Positions 7,703 through 17,183 of a stretch of DNA of 64,000 nucleotides are shown here, piece by piece. The stretch covers positions 1 through 64,000 of the forward strand of contig CAVXBV010000008.1 in the NCBI GenBank assembly GCA_963760125.1, read 5' to 3'. Below the pieces are notes generated by a model that worked only from the letters and a program-made list of their open reading frames with translations, made no database searches and was not told the origin of the DNA. The stretch is from RYN-111 sp963760125. Lineage in GTDB: Bacteria; Actinomycetota; Actinomycetes; Mycobacteriales; SCTD01. Each line of letters starts with the position of its first letter. Positions within the stretch are counted from its first letter, which is position 1. The position numbers and the translations under genes are program-made.

Positions 7703-8830
7703 CTACGCGCGCGGACCGGCCGCCGACCCGCCGGTCAGGTAGGCCCAGGCCTCGGCGGCGTAGTCGCCCCAGGGCCGCTCGCGGCGGGCGGTCGCTCCCG
7801 CCATGGCCTCGAGGAGCAGCGCGTCGTCGGTCAGCAGGTCGCGGAGGACACGTGCCAGAGCCTCATCATCGCGGGTGTCCACCGGGACGACGCCGGACCC
7901 ACCGACCTCCGCCATTGTCCCGTGCCCGGCGCACACCACGGGCACCCCGCGCGCCACCGAACGTGCCACGGGAACGGCGAGGGCGTCCGACGAGGGCGGG
8001 TAGACCGTCACGCGGGCGGTCGGCACCTCGTCGTGCAGCACGACGAGGGGGTGTCCGGCGGCGATCAGCCGCGCGACCTCCGCCACGATCCGGGCTGGTC
8101 CCCCGGCGTCGACGCCGACCCCGAAGCTCATCCCCTCCCCCCACAGCATCTCCGTCGCGGCAAGGGCAGTCAGGTGGTTGCTGCCCGTCGCCGGCACACC
8201 CGCCACGTGGATGTCCACCTCTGGGCCGGACGGCGAGAGCGCCGGGTCTCCGACGAGCACCGCGCGGATCTCCGGTCCGGTGAGCCCCGTCCCGGTGAGC
8301 ATCGACCGCCAACCCTCGAGCTCCTGCGCTGCGGCGGCCGAGGTGGCGGCCAGCCGCTCGGCGTGGGCCGCCGACGCCAGCCACGTGGCAAAGCCGTCGC
8401 TGACCGCTCCCGGCACGCCCTCGGCGCTGACCAGCGGACCGCAGCCCATGCCCACGAACGAACCCTGGACCGCACCGCACCGCAGCATCGCCGCGACCCG
8501 GGCGTTGCGCGCCGGGTCGAGCACCGGCTCGGGCTGCACGTACCGGCACCGCCACGGGACGACGACGCCGCCGCCGGGACGGGTCAACGTCGTACCGTCC
8601 GCCGTCCAGATAACGGGCGTGCCCTCCGGCCAGGCCGCGACCAGGGCTGCCCCGAAGGGGCTGAGGTCGTGCACGTCGACGAGCACCTGGCCCTCGAGCA
8701 CCTCGACGTGGCCGGGCTCGGGCCGTGGCTCGCCCAGCTGGTGTCGCCGACGCGCCTGCTCCACCTCGGACTCAACAGGCAACCGCCCGGTCCGGGTCGA
8801 GAGCGCCAGCCACACCCCGTCGTCGCCCAT
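7703..8830 (-). CDS. Degenerate glycosyltransferase-like protein (pseudo-enzyme)
   Basis: A 375-residue relative of the upstream glycosyltransferase: both share SML...GLTGP in the middle and a closing W-DYAA-AW motif. The GT-B catalytic signatures have been lost. The EX7E region reads SSDALAVPVARS where the paralogue has HEGYGLPVAES, and the RLDPRKN motif is replaced by VPATGSN. It probably binds no sugar nucleotide and may be structural, regulatory or decaying. ATG 8830 overlaps the upstream stop by one base (TGATG). It is the last gene of a five-gene operon running from 12661. Confidence 0.65.
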   Translation of the reverse strand: MGDDGVWLALSTRTGRLPVESEVEQARRRHQLGEPRPEPGHVEVLEGQVLVDVHDLSPFGAALVAAWPEGTPVIWTADGTTLTRPGGGVVVPWRCRYVQPEPVLDPARNARVAAMLRCGAVQGSFVGMGCGPLVSAEGVPGAVSDGFATWLASAAHAERLAATSAAAAQELEGWRSMLTGTGLTGPEIRAVLVGDPALSPSGPEVDIHVAGVPATGSNHLTALAATEMLWGEGMSFGVGVDAGGPARIVAEVARLIAAGHPLVVLHDEVPTARVTVYPPSSDALAVPVARSVARGVPVVCAGHGTMAEVGGSGVVPVDTRDDEALARVLRDLLTDDALLLEAMAGATARRERPWGDYAAEAWAYLTGGSAAGPRA

Positions 8831-10284
8831 CACGAGAGCACCTGCCAGGCATCGGCGGCGTAGTCGTCCCACGTGCGCACCGGCCGGACGGCGATCTCCG
8901 ACTGCAGCCGCGCGATCAGGTCGTCGTCGGTGAGCATCCTTCGCAGCCCGTCAGTGAGCGCGTCGTCGTCGCGCGGGTCGACGAGAAGCGCCCCACCACG
9001 CTCGGCGATCTCGCGGGTGCTGCCGAAGTCGGAGGTCAGCACCGCGACGCCGAGGGCGAACGACTCCGCGACCGGCAGGCCGTACCCCTCGTGCAGCGAG
9101 GCGAAGACGGTGAACCGCGCCTGGGCATAGGCCGCCCGCAGGTCGCTGTCGCTCACGCCCTGCTCGAGCGTCACCGCCCGACCCGCGTCCTGCAGCGCCT
9201 GCACCGCGGCGCGGCCTTCCGCACCGAACCCTCCCCCCGCGACCACGACCAGGCGGAACACCAGGCCCTCGCGCCACAGCCGCTCAGCCGCGTGGAGCAG
9301 CGCCACCTGGTTCTTGCGGGGGTCGAGCCGACCCACGCAGAGCACGACCGGTTCGGCCACCGGGCGGCGGGGCCGGAACGGGACCTGCGTCAATGCGTTG
9401 GCCATGTCCGAGGGCAGGACGACGGGTACGACGTCCGGCCCGGTGAGCCCCTGCGCGCCCAGCATCGAGGTGAAGCCGGAGAACTCCTGCGCGGCCGACC
9501 GGCTGATCGCCGCGACCCGCCCCGCGTGCTTGAGCACCGACAGGTACGCCGCGAACCGCTGCGGCTGGCCCGGAGACACGATCCCCGCACTGACGATCGG
9601 GATGCAGTCGTAGCCGATGGCCGTGACGGTGTTGCCGGACAGGGCCGCGACCGCCGCGAGACGCGGGCAGGCCGCCGGCTGCGGCACCTCCGCGAGCACC
9701 AGCGTCGACCGCCAGGGCACGACGAGGTCCCACTGCGCCGGGTCATACGCGGAGGTCGCCTCCTGGTCGCGCCCCTCCGGCTGGGGCCGCCAGTCCGTCA
9801 GACGCTGCGCCTCGTCGCGGGCCAGCGTCCGGAGCCCCAGCGATTCCGGACCGTGTGCGACCGGCAGGACGTGCTCGTGGTCGCGCTGCCAGCGGGGTAC
9901 GACGGCACGCACCACCCGTTGGATGCCGGTCTGCACGTCGAACCGCGCGGTGTGGTCGACGAGGACCAGCACCGCGTGCGACACGACCCTGAGCCGACCC
10001 CCACCACCGACGACCAGCGCCTCGGGGAGGGCCTCGTCGAGCAGGTGGACCGCTGCCTCGGCCGCGGAACCGCGCCGCAGCACCCGGGCCGTGGCGCGCA
10101 CCTGCTCCTCGTCGGGCAGTGCCATCGACAGGCAGGACATGAGCAACCACACTCGATCCAGGTGCAGGTCGCTCTGCAGGTCACGCACCAGCGCGTCGAG
10201 CAGCGCCCCCGGGTCGAGCTCCGGCGCGGCGTCGGGAAGCAGCACCGCGGCAGCCTGCGTCAGCCGCTCGGCGAGGCCACTCAT
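8830..10284 (-). CDS. Glycosyltransferase, GT-B fold (GT4-like)
   Basis: A 484-residue glycosyltransferase. An N-terminal helical extension (about 1-85) precedes a GT-B core. The donor-binding signatures are intact: VGRLDPRKNQ (R and K contact phosphates) and the EX7E motif in HEGYGLPVAES. It should transfer a sugar from a nucleotide donor to the growing lipid-linked polysaccharide on the cytoplasmic face. ATG 10284 is chosen because it overlaps the preceding stop as ATGA. A longer frame exists upstream but would run through that gene. Donor and acceptor are not predictable. Confidence 0.85.
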   Translation of the reverse strand: MSGLAERLTQAAAVLLPDAAPELDPGALLDALVRDLQSDLHLDRVWLLMSCLSMALPDEEQVRATARVLRRGSAAEAAVHLLDEALPEALVVGGGGRLRVVSHAVLVLVDHTARFDVQTGIQRVVRAVVPRWQRDHEHVLPVAHGPESLGLRTLARDEAQRLTDWRPQPEGRDQEATSAYDPAQWDLVVPWRSTLVLAEVPQPAACPRLAAVAALSGNTVTAIGYDCIPIVSAGIVSPGQPQRFAAYLSVLKHAGRVAAISRSAAQEFSGFTSMLGAQGLTGPDVVPVVLPSDMANALTQVPFRPRRPVAEPVVLCVGRLDPRKNQVALLHAAERLWREGLVFRLVVVAGGGFGAEGRAAVQALQDAGRAVTLEQGVSDSDLRAAYAQARFTVFASLHEGYGLPVAESFALGVAVLTSDFGSTREIAERGGALLVDPRDDDALTDGLRRMLTDDDLIARLQSEIAVRPVRTWDDYAADAWQVLS

Positions 10285-10481
10285 CCGCGCAGGCGACGCC
10301 CGCGCAGGACGCGCAGCGGACGGGTCACCCGCCACGACAGGCTCTGCCGCAGAGCGAGGAGCTCGGTGATCCCCGGCGCGGCGTCAACCTGCTCCTGCCA
10401 GCCCGCGAGCGCGCGGGAGCGCCACAGCGCGACCTCCGCCATCAGCTCCCGCTCCCGGTCGGTCGACTCCGGGCCGGTCAC
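10281..10481 (-). CDS. 66-residue coiled-coil/basic-tail protein between glycosyltransferases
   Basis: A short frame starting with GTG that overlaps the upstream stop (GTGA) and the downstream ATG (ATGA). An amphipathic Glu/Arg/Leu helix (about 8-45) is followed by SLSWRVTRPLR and a basic end. That SxSWRxTxPLR tail is one I recall at the C-termini of actinobacterial polysaccharide glycosyltransferases. Here it is either a free-standing module or the detached end of the frameshifted gene just upstream. Its tight four-base overlaps on both sides support real translation. Function unknown. Confidence 0.55.
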   Translation of the reverse strand: MTGPESTDRERELMAEVALWRSRALAGWQEQVDAAPGITELLALRQSLSWRVTRPLRVLRGRRLRG

Positions 10482-11447
10482 GGGTGGTCCCGGTCCGCAC
10501 GGTCGCCGAGCAGCAGCAGGTCCATGGTCTTGCGGGCCGGTCGCAACGCCCGGAAGTACGCCCGCCGCAGCCGCGACGTCGTCGTCCACGGGGACACCAC
10601 GTCGGCGGGGACCTCGAGGCGCCGGATCGCCAGGTCGAGCCGTCGCCAGCGGACCAGCTTGTCGATGGCGTCCTGCTCGACCCGCTCCGGGTCCAGGGCC
10701 GTGGGCAGTCCGGCGAACAGGTGCCCGTCGGCGTACAGCTCGGGGTAGAAGTTCTCGAAGGCGTACTCCTTGGGCACCACCGCCCGGCGCCACTGGTTGG
10801 GGTACTGCGGCCAGGCCAGCGTCAGGTGCGGCTCCGGGTCGAGGAACCGCTCGGGCGCGAGCTGGCGCCCCAGGTTGCCGAACAGGCTCCACTCGTCCAG
10901 CGGGGCACCCGGGAGCCAACCGCTGGGCGACGTCGGCGACCCGGACGAACAGGTCGCGGTCGACCGCCTGCGGCTGGTGGGAGGCGTACGCCAGCGTCGG
11001 AGCGCCGAGGTAGGCCAGCACCTGCAGCGTGTGCTGCTGCCCCCGGTCGAAGTCGGTGCTGTCGGCCGTCCAGTCGACGAGGTCGTAGAAGGTGAAGCCG
11101 GCCAGCCTGCCGTCGCGGACGAACCGGTCGGGCGCCAGGGCCTTGAGCGGCCGGTAGTCGTCGTCGGAGGAGAGGAAGACCTCGTCCACGTGGCCGCTGC
11201 GGCACAGCGCCACCCGCAGGGCGAGGTTGCGCGTCTGGTGGTCCAGGGCGCGCAGGTCCTGGCCGGCGAGGTCCTCGTCGGTCAGCACGGTGACGTCGTC
11301 GCCGAGGTCGGCGGCCCCCATCGCGGCGGCGGTGCGCGCCGGCGTGACCACGACCACCGACGTGATCCACGGCAGGAAGTGCTGCACGTAGGCGTGCGTC
11401 TCGGCCAGCACCTCCGGCCGCGCCGACAGGTAGGCGATCTGCCTCAT
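10478..11447 (-). pseudogene. Frameshifted GT-A/Stealth-like transferase
   Basis: The first 180 residues (MRQIAYLSARPEVLAETHAY onward) read well in one frame, including an SSDDDY acidic motif where GT-A or Stealth-type transferases place metal-binding aspartates. Near 10908-10913 the frame breaks and continues one base over as APLDEWSLFGNLGRQLAPER, then PKEYAFENFYPELY, to a stop at 10478. The span of 970 bases is 3n+1, so one extra base explains it. Start and stop keep four-base overlaps with both neighbours. Either a sequence error in a C/G run or a recent inactivation. The enzyme class is a weak inference. Confidence 0.7.
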
Positions 11448-12661
11448 CCGCGCACTCCCTCCGCCGAGGCCAGGGACTCCCGGACCACCTGGGCAGCAGC
11501 CTCCCAGGTCGGGGCGTCGTACGACGGTCGCGGGCGCGGCGCGTCGAGGTGGGCCCGCACCAGCCGCTCCCAGGTGTCCAGGTCCGCCGGGTCAGCGGTC
11601 TCGGCGAGGCCCGCCCCGGCCTCGGGGAGCGCGCCGCCGGTGGAGGTGATGGTCGGCGTCCCGGCGCGCAGCGCCTCGAGCACGGGCAGGCCGAGCCCTT
11701 CGGACCACGACGGCACCAGCGCGACGGTCGCCCGCTGGTAGAGCCAGGCCAGCTCGGCGTCGCCCAGGCCCGACAGCCAGACCAGCCGGTCGCCGTACGC
11801 CGGATGGCTGCGGATCCGGGTGACGAGGTCCTCGACGAGCCAGCCCTGCTTGCCGACCAGCACCAGACCGAGGTCGGGGTGGTCGGGGGCGAGCCGGTCG
11901 AGCAGGTCGAGCGCGAGAGCCTGGTTCTTGCGCGGCTCAAGGGTGCCGACCACCAGCAGCAGCCGCTCCAGGCCCTCGGGGAGCGCGACGGGGACCGGCG
12001 CGGCGTCCTCGGCGAAGTCCGCGCCGAGGGGGACGACCCGTACGGGCACCTCGCGGTCCAGCAGTCCGCTGACCTGGTCGGCGGAGAACTGCGAGATCGC
12101 CAGGACCAGGTCGGTCTCGTCCAGATGGGCTCGCAGCCACCGTCCGAACGCGTCGGCGATCCGCGGTTCGAACCACCGGGGGGACGTGACCGGGAGGACG
12201 TCCGCCACCATCGTCACGACGGTGACGCCCCGCCGGCGCAGCGCCGGCAGCAGGCGGTGCCGCGGCTCGGGGTCGTGCCAGGCCGGCTCGGCGTCGAAGA
12301 ACACGGCACCGGCGGGTACGGCGTACCTCAGCGAGCGGCGGCTCAGGGTCCGGAGCCGGCGGGCCACTGCCCGCAGCGGGCCTAGGGCGGGGTGGGTGCG
12401 GGCCGCCGGCGGGCCGGCGGGAGCGGGCGAGCGGTGCGGCTGGCGCAGCCGCGCGTCCTCGGCGGGCGTGAGGCGCCGGTACCCCCGCCCCTCCCACACG
12501 ACCGGGACGACGTCCAGGGCGGGCTCCCCGTCGCGGCTGAGCTCGCGCAGGAAGGCGCGGACGAAGCGCTGGTAGCCGGTGACCGCACTCGCCTGCAGGG
12601 TGTTCGTCACCTCCAGGACGACGACGCGCGGGGTCTCGGACACCTGGCGATCTAAGCGCAT
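11444..12661 (-). CDS. Glycosyltransferase, GT-B fold (GT4-like)
   Basis: A 405-residue GT-B glycosyltransferase and the first gene of the minus-strand operon. Motifs are intact: VGTLEPRKNQ and EX7E in SEGLGLPVLEA. A Pro/Arg-rich insert (about 65-110) interrupts the N-terminal domain. ATG 12661 has no good ribosome site, and GTG 12643 (opening VSETPRVVV) is an alternative start. Its promoter must lie in the 43 bases shared with the divergent methyltransferase gene. Role: sugar addition during polysaccharide assembly. Confidence 0.82.
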   Translation of the reverse strand: MRLDRQVSETPRVVVLEVTNTLQASAVTGYQRFVRAFLRELSRDGEPALDVVPVVWEGRGYRRLTPAEDARLRQPHRSPAPAGPPAARTHPALGPLRAVARRLRTLSRRSLRYAVPAGAVFFDAEPAWHDPEPRHRLLPALRRRGVTVVTMVADVLPVTSPRWFEPRIADAFGRWLRAHLDETDLVLAISQFSADQVSGLLDREVPVRVVPLGADFAEDAAPVPVALPEGLERLLLVVGTLEPRKNQALALDLLDRLAPDHPDLGLVLVGKQGWLVEDLVTRIRSHPAYGDRLVWLSGLGDAELAWLYQRATVALVPSWSEGLGLPVLEALRAGTPTITSTGGALPEAGAGLAETADPADLDTWERLVRAHLDAPRPRPSYDAPTWEAAAQVVRESLASAEGVRG

Positions 12662-12691
12662 GGGGTCACGTGCGTGTGGGGGGCCACGCAC

Positions 12692-12697
12692 TAGTCT
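12692..12697 (+). promoter_or_regulatory. -10 element of the methyltransferase gene
   Basis: TAGTCT, then seven bases, then the ATG at 12705, with no Shine-Dalgarno in between. A leaderless message is likely. The divergent glycosyltransferase operon starts 43 bases away, so both promoters share this short stretch. Confidence 0.5.
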
Positions 12698-12704
12698 GGC
12701 TGCC

Positions 12705-13804
12705 ATGAGGCGCCGCTATGACCTGCAGGAAGCCATGGCCAAGGCCGAGCTCTTCAAGGGGCTCGGTCGGCCTGTGCCGGCCAACGTCCGCTTCCGGTGG
12801 CTGAAGAACCTGGAGATGAAGGCCACCAAGATCCTGGTCTTCCGCCAGATCCGCTTCAACGAGGCGGTCGTCGACGCGATGCACCACCTGCGCATGGCGG
12901 CGGAGGGGCACGCGATCCCGCCCGAGACGCGCGACATGTTCTTCCAGCAGCACGAGGGGATCTCGGCGGTCCGCCGCGACCTCGTCGGCCCTGCAGCAGC
13001 AGGTCGTCGAGATGCAGGCGAACCTCGACCGCGGTCGCACCGAGCAGCACGAGTCCATCGGTCAGGTCGACCTGTTCCTCGAGTCGGTGCGCCGCAAGCT
13101 GCCGCACCCCCACCGCCGACGAGCTCGCCGCCGAGCCCAGCGCGTGGGACCACCTCTACAACGCCTTCGAGGACAAGCAGCGGGGCAGCTACGAGGTCAT
13201 CCGCGAGCGCCTGGAGGTCTACCTCCCGGACCTGCTGACCAGCGCGGAGCCGGTCATCGACATCGGCTGCGGCCGGGGTGAGTGGCTCGACCTGCTCAAG
13301 GCCAAGGGCGTCACGTCGTACGGCGTGGACAACAACCCCGATGTCGTCTCCCGCGCGGCGGACCGCGGGCTCGACGTCCGGCTGGGCGACGCGATGGAGC
13401 ACCTCGGGGCGCTCCCTGCCAAGAGCGTCGCCGCGGTCACCGCGTTCCACGTCGCCGAGCACCTGCAGCTCAACGACCTCATCGCGCTCATCGACAGCGC
13501 CCTGCGCGTCCTGGTGCCCGGCGGCAAGCTCATCCTCGAGACCCCCAACCCGGCCAACCTGACCGTGGGCGCCACGACGTTCTGGCTCGACCCCACCCAC
13601 GTCCGCCCGCTGCCCAGCGACCTGCTCTCCTTCCTGGTGCACAGCCGCGGCTTCGGTGGCGTCGAGGTGCGGCCGCTGTCGCGCTCGGAGCTGCCCGTGC
13701 CGGTCTCCGAGGACGCCGACCCGGTCCTGGCCCGGCTCACCGAGGTCGTGAACCACCACCTGGGTGCGGCGGCCGACTACGCCGTGCTCGGGACGCGCCT
13801 GTGA
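12705..13804 (+). pseudogene. Coiled-coil methyltransferase with two frameshifts
   Basis: Reads as one protein across three frames: an N-terminal helical domain (MRRRYDLQEAMAKAELFKGL), a coiled-coil stretch (LQQQVVEMQANLDRG), then a class I SAM methyltransferase with VIDIGCGRGEWLDLL, HVAEHL and VLVPGGKLILETPNP. Frames shift by +1 near 12981 and again near 13105. The span of 1100 bases is 3n+2, so two extra bases account for it. The methyltransferase half is open from about 13106 to 13804. With an ABC exporter nearby, the coil-plus-methyltransferase layout recalls WbdD-type chain-capping enzymes. That role is inference. Confidence 0.75.
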
Positions 13805-15007
13805 CCGGAGCCGCCCCCGCGCCGGCCCCCGACGTCCAGCCGCCACGACGTCCAGCTCGACGTCAACGTCATCGGGGACTTCCAGTCCTCCACCGGCCTG
13901 GCCGAGGCAGCCCGCCGCCAGGTGGAGGCGATGGCCCACGCGCGCATCGGCATCCAGGTCGTGCCCGTCGACCTCGAGGCCCCGAAGGCGCAGAACCGCG
14001 TCTCACCGATCGTGCAGTCCCTCCCTCGCGGCCGCAGCGCCGACATCGACATCCACTACGAGAACGCCAACGTGTTCTCCTCGCTGCCGGACGCCCTGGT
14101 GCACCCGCCCGGCCGGCCGCGGTCCTACACGATCGCGTCCTGGTACTGGGAGCTCCCGGAGCTGCCCTGGGACTTCATCCCGTCGGTGCTGAAGGTCGAC
14201 GAGATCTGGGTCGCCGCGGAGTACGTCCAGCACATCTTCCGCCGCGTGGTGAACAAGCCCGTGACGATCGTGCCCGCCGTCATCACCGGCGAGCCGAGCG
14301 ACGCCTACGACCGCCAGCACTTCGGGCTCCCCGACCGCTCGGTGCTCTACTTCTTCAACTTCGACGCGTCGTCGTCGTACGCCCGCAAGAACCCGATCGG
14401 GGTCATCCGGGCGTTCGAGCGGGCCTTTGCCGCCCACGAGCGCGGCACCGCCGCCACACTGGTCATCAAGGTCATGCGGCTGCACTGGTTCCCGGAGCTG
14501 GAGCGCTTCCTGCGCCGCGAGATGGCCAAGGTCAACGGCATCCTCATGGTCGACGACCTGTCGCACTCCGAGATGACGTCGCTCATCAACGGCATCGACG
14601 TCTACGTCTCGCTGCACCGCTGCGAGGGGTTCGGCATGGGCATGGCGGAGGCGATGCGGATGGGCAAGCCGCTGATCGCCACGGCCTACAGCGCCAACGT
14701 CGACTTCTGCACCGCGGAGAACTGCCTGCAAGTGGGCTACGACCTCGTGCCGGTCAGCGACGACGACCACAAGTACCACAAGGCGATGACCGGGCTGTAC
14801 CGCGCCGGGCAGTACTGGGCCAACCCGGACGTCGACCAGGCGGCGCGCTGGATGCGCCACCTCTACGACCGGCCGAAGGAGCGCACGCGCCTGGGCGAGG
14901 TCGCCCGCAAGACGATCGTGGAGAACTACAACTACGAGGTGACCGGGGCGGTCATTCGCAACCGCCTCACCGAGATCTACCGCGAGCGCGGCAAGCTCCC
15001 CGCCTGA
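13801..15007 (+). CDS. Glycosyltransferase (GT4-like), one frameshift near the 5' end
   Basis: From about 13844 one open frame encodes roughly 388 residues: DVQLDVNVIGDFQSSTGLAE opens the GT-B fold, SYARKNPIG supplies the phosphate-binding R/K, and HRCEGFGMGMAEA supplies EX7E. No ATG or GTG lies in that frame before 13922. The natural start is GTG 13801, overlapping the methyltransferase stop as GTGA, but it is one base out of frame. The 1207-base span is 3n+1, so a single extra base near 13843 restores VTGAAPAP...QPHDVQLD. If the base is real, translation could only begin at an internal GTG or ATG. Confidence 0.8.
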
Positions 15008-15023
15008 CTCAGCGGTTCGTCGG

Positions 15024-16208
15024 TCAGAGGACCTGCAGGCCGGCCCTGAGGTAGACGACGCCGGTCTGGTCCGCATCCGCACGGACGGCGAAGCTCGTCA
15101 CCCGGTCCAGCCGGTGGAACTCCTTCTCGGCCAGCGGGGCGTGGACGGCGACCGTGACCGAGTAGACGCCCTCGGTCATCGGGATCTGCGGCAGCGTGAA
15201 GCGCAAGCGGCGCACGCCGCTGTCGAACGCCGGCAGCCTGGTCCCGAGCAGGTCGGAGTTGGTTCCGAACACCAGCGCGTCGACCTGGTTGAGCAGCTCG
15301 ATCCCGCACACCCACGCAGGGACGGGCTGGTGGGCCGTCACCTCGATCTCGACCGCGACGTCGTCGCCGGGAACGAACTCGGTGCGCGGCTGCCCGTCCG
15401 CCCCGACCACCGAGACGCCGGTGACCGTCAGCTCGCCGGTGCCGACGTCGGCGACCTCTTCCGGGTTCTCCTCGGGCACGTTGTAGCGGTCGCGGTAGGT
15501 GCGGATCGCCTCGATCGGCGGCCCGTCGACGATGACCGACCCGTGCTCCAGCAGGATCACCCGGTCGCACAGCTCGCGGGTCTGGTCCAGGGAGTGGGTG
15601 ACGAACACGATGGTCCGGCCCTCCCGCTGGAAGGTCTTGATCCGCTCGAGGCACTTGCGCTGGAACGGCTCGTCGCCGACGGCGAGGACCTCGTCGACCA
15701 GCAGGATCTCCGGGTCGACGTGCACCGCGACGGCGAACGCCAGCCGGACGTACATCCCGGAGGAGTAGAACTTCACCTGGGTGTCGATGAACTGCTCGAT
15801 GCCGGAGAAGTCCACGATCGCGTCGAAGTACTTGTCGGTCTGGACCTTCGACAGGCCCAGGATCGAGGCGTTGAGGTAGACGTTCTCCCGACCGGTCAGG
15901 TCGGGGTGGAAGCCCGCGCCGAGCTCGAGCAGCGCCGCGATCCGGCCGCGCTTCTCCACGAACCCCTTGGTCGGGGTGAGGATCCCGCCGACCATCTTGA
16001 GCAGCGTCGACTTGCCCGAGCCGTTGTGGCCGATCAGGCCCAGGGTGGACCCGGCGTCGAGCTCGAAGGAGACGTCCCGCAGCGCCCAGAACTCCTCGAC
16101 GGGGAGGCGGTTCGCCCGGCGCAGGACCAGCCGCTCCTTGAGCGACTTGTCCTTGTCGATGCGGAACTGCTTGCTGACGTCGCTGACCCGGATGACGGTC
16201 TCCGCCAC
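15024..16208 (-). CDS. wzt: Polysaccharide ABC exporter ATPase with C-terminal binding domain (Wzt-like)
   Basis: A 394-residue protein. Residues 1-240 form the ATPase: Walker A GHNGSGKST, signature YSSGM, Walker B ILLVDEVLAVGDE and the H-loop THS. Residues from about 260 to the end form a beta-sandwich domain like the Wzt C-terminal domain, which in Gram-negative O-antigen systems recognises the capped end of the finished chain. GTG 16208 overlaps the permease stop (TAGTG) with AGGAG upstream. Together with Wzm it should flip complete undecaprenyl-linked polysaccharide across the membrane. Confidence 0.9.
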   Translation of the reverse strand: MAETVIRVSDVSKQFRIDKDKSLKERLVLRRANRLPVEEFWALRDVSFELDAGSTLGLIGHNGSGKSTLLKMVGGILTPTKGFVEKRGRIAALLELGAGFHPDLTGRENVYLNASILGLSKVQTDKYFDAIVDFSGIEQFIDTQVKFYSSGMYVRLAFAVAVHVDPEILLVDEVLAVGDEPFQRKCLERIKTFQREGRTIVFVTHSLDQTRELCDRVILLEHGSVIVDGPPIEAIRTYRDRYNVPEENPEEVADVGTGELTVTGVSVVGADGQPRTEFVPGDDVAVEIEVTAHQPVPAWVCGIELLNQVDALVFGTNSDLLGTRLPAFDSGVRRLRFTLPQIPMTEGVYSVTVAVHAPLAEKEFHRLDRVTSFAVRADADQTGVVYLRAGLQVL

Positions 16209-17137
16209 TACAGCTCCTGCGCGAAGTTGCCCTGAGCGCGCGCGAAGAGGCGCTGCGCCAGCCACAGGAACCCGAGCGACAGGACGGTCATGATCCCGAG
16301 CCGCAGCGACAGGTTGCCGTCGTACAGCAGCTGCTTGCCGTCGGCGGTGTAGCGGGTCTGGTAGATCGCGTCCTGGAAGCCGAAGACGACCGGCGCGAGC
16401 GGGTTGAGCAGGAACAGCTGCTCGAGCCAGGTCCCGGTGGAGACCAACCGGTCCTGCACGGTCCCGAAGGCGTAGAGGATCGGGGTCATGTAGAACCAGA
16501 ACAGCAGGCCGACGTCGACCAGGTGCTGGGTGTCGCGCAGGAAGACGTTGGCCGCGGACATCAGCAGCGCCACGGCGCTCGCGAACACGATGAGCGGCAC
16601 GAGGGCGTACGGCAGGTAGAGCAGGTTCAGCAGGTCGAGGTGGCGGCCGGAGGCGAGAACCACGACGAACAGGACGAGCAGCATGAGCGCGAGCTGGATC
16701 AGCGCCGACCCGACGACGGAGAGCGGGAGGATCTCGCGCGGGAAGTAGACCTTCTTGATGAGCCCGGCGTTGCTCGTGATGGCGGTCGTCGCGCCGTTCA
16801 CGACGTCGGCGAAGAACGTCCAGGCGACGAGCCCGCTGAACAGGAACACCACGAAGTCCGGGACCGGCGACTTCAGGAACTTGCCGATCGCGATGTAGTA
16901 GATGAGCAGCAGCAGCAAGGGGCGGGCGAGCGACCAGGCGAAGCCGAGGAACGAGCCCTTGTACTTCACCTTGAGGTCCTTGCGGACCAGGTTCGTCAGC
17001 AGCTCTCGGTAGCGCCAGATGTCCCCGACCGTCGGACCGAAGCCGCGCCAGAACCCCTGCGGCGCGTTGACCCGCTCCATCGGCAGGTCGTGCACAGCCG
17101 CCGGCCCGTGCAGCGGGCGCGGCTCGAGCACGGTCAT
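16208..17137 (-). CDS. wzm: ABC-2 type polysaccharide export permease (Wzm-like)
   Basis: A 309-residue membrane protein of the ABC-2 permease family with about six transmembrane segments after a cytoplasmic N-terminus (DIWRYRELLTNLVRKDLKVKYK, the usual amphipathic entry). It partners with the ATPase encoded one base downstream. The pair defines an ABC-dependent route for this polysaccharide rather than a Wzx/Wzy one. The two GT-C-like proteins encoded upstream read in the same direction after a 46-base gap. Confidence 0.9.
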   Translation of the reverse strand: MTVLEPRPLHGPAAVHDLPMERVNAPQGFWRGFGPTVGDIWRYRELLTNLVRKDLKVKYKGSFLGFAWSLARPLLLLLIYYIAIGKFLKSPVPDFVVFLFSGLVAWTFFADVVNGATTAITSNAGLIKKVYFPREILPLSVVGSALIQLALMLLVLFVVVLASGRHLDLLNLLYLPYALVPLIVFASAVALLMSAANVFLRDTQHLVDVGLLFWFYMTPILYAFGTVQDRLVSTGTWLEQLFLLNPLAPVVFGFQDAIYQTRYTADGKQLLYDGNLSLRLGIMTVLSLGFLWLAQRLFARAQGNFAQEL

Positions 17138-17183
17138 GGTCGGTCCTTCGCGTCGGGAGCCGTCATCGTAGTCAGCAGTCGGC

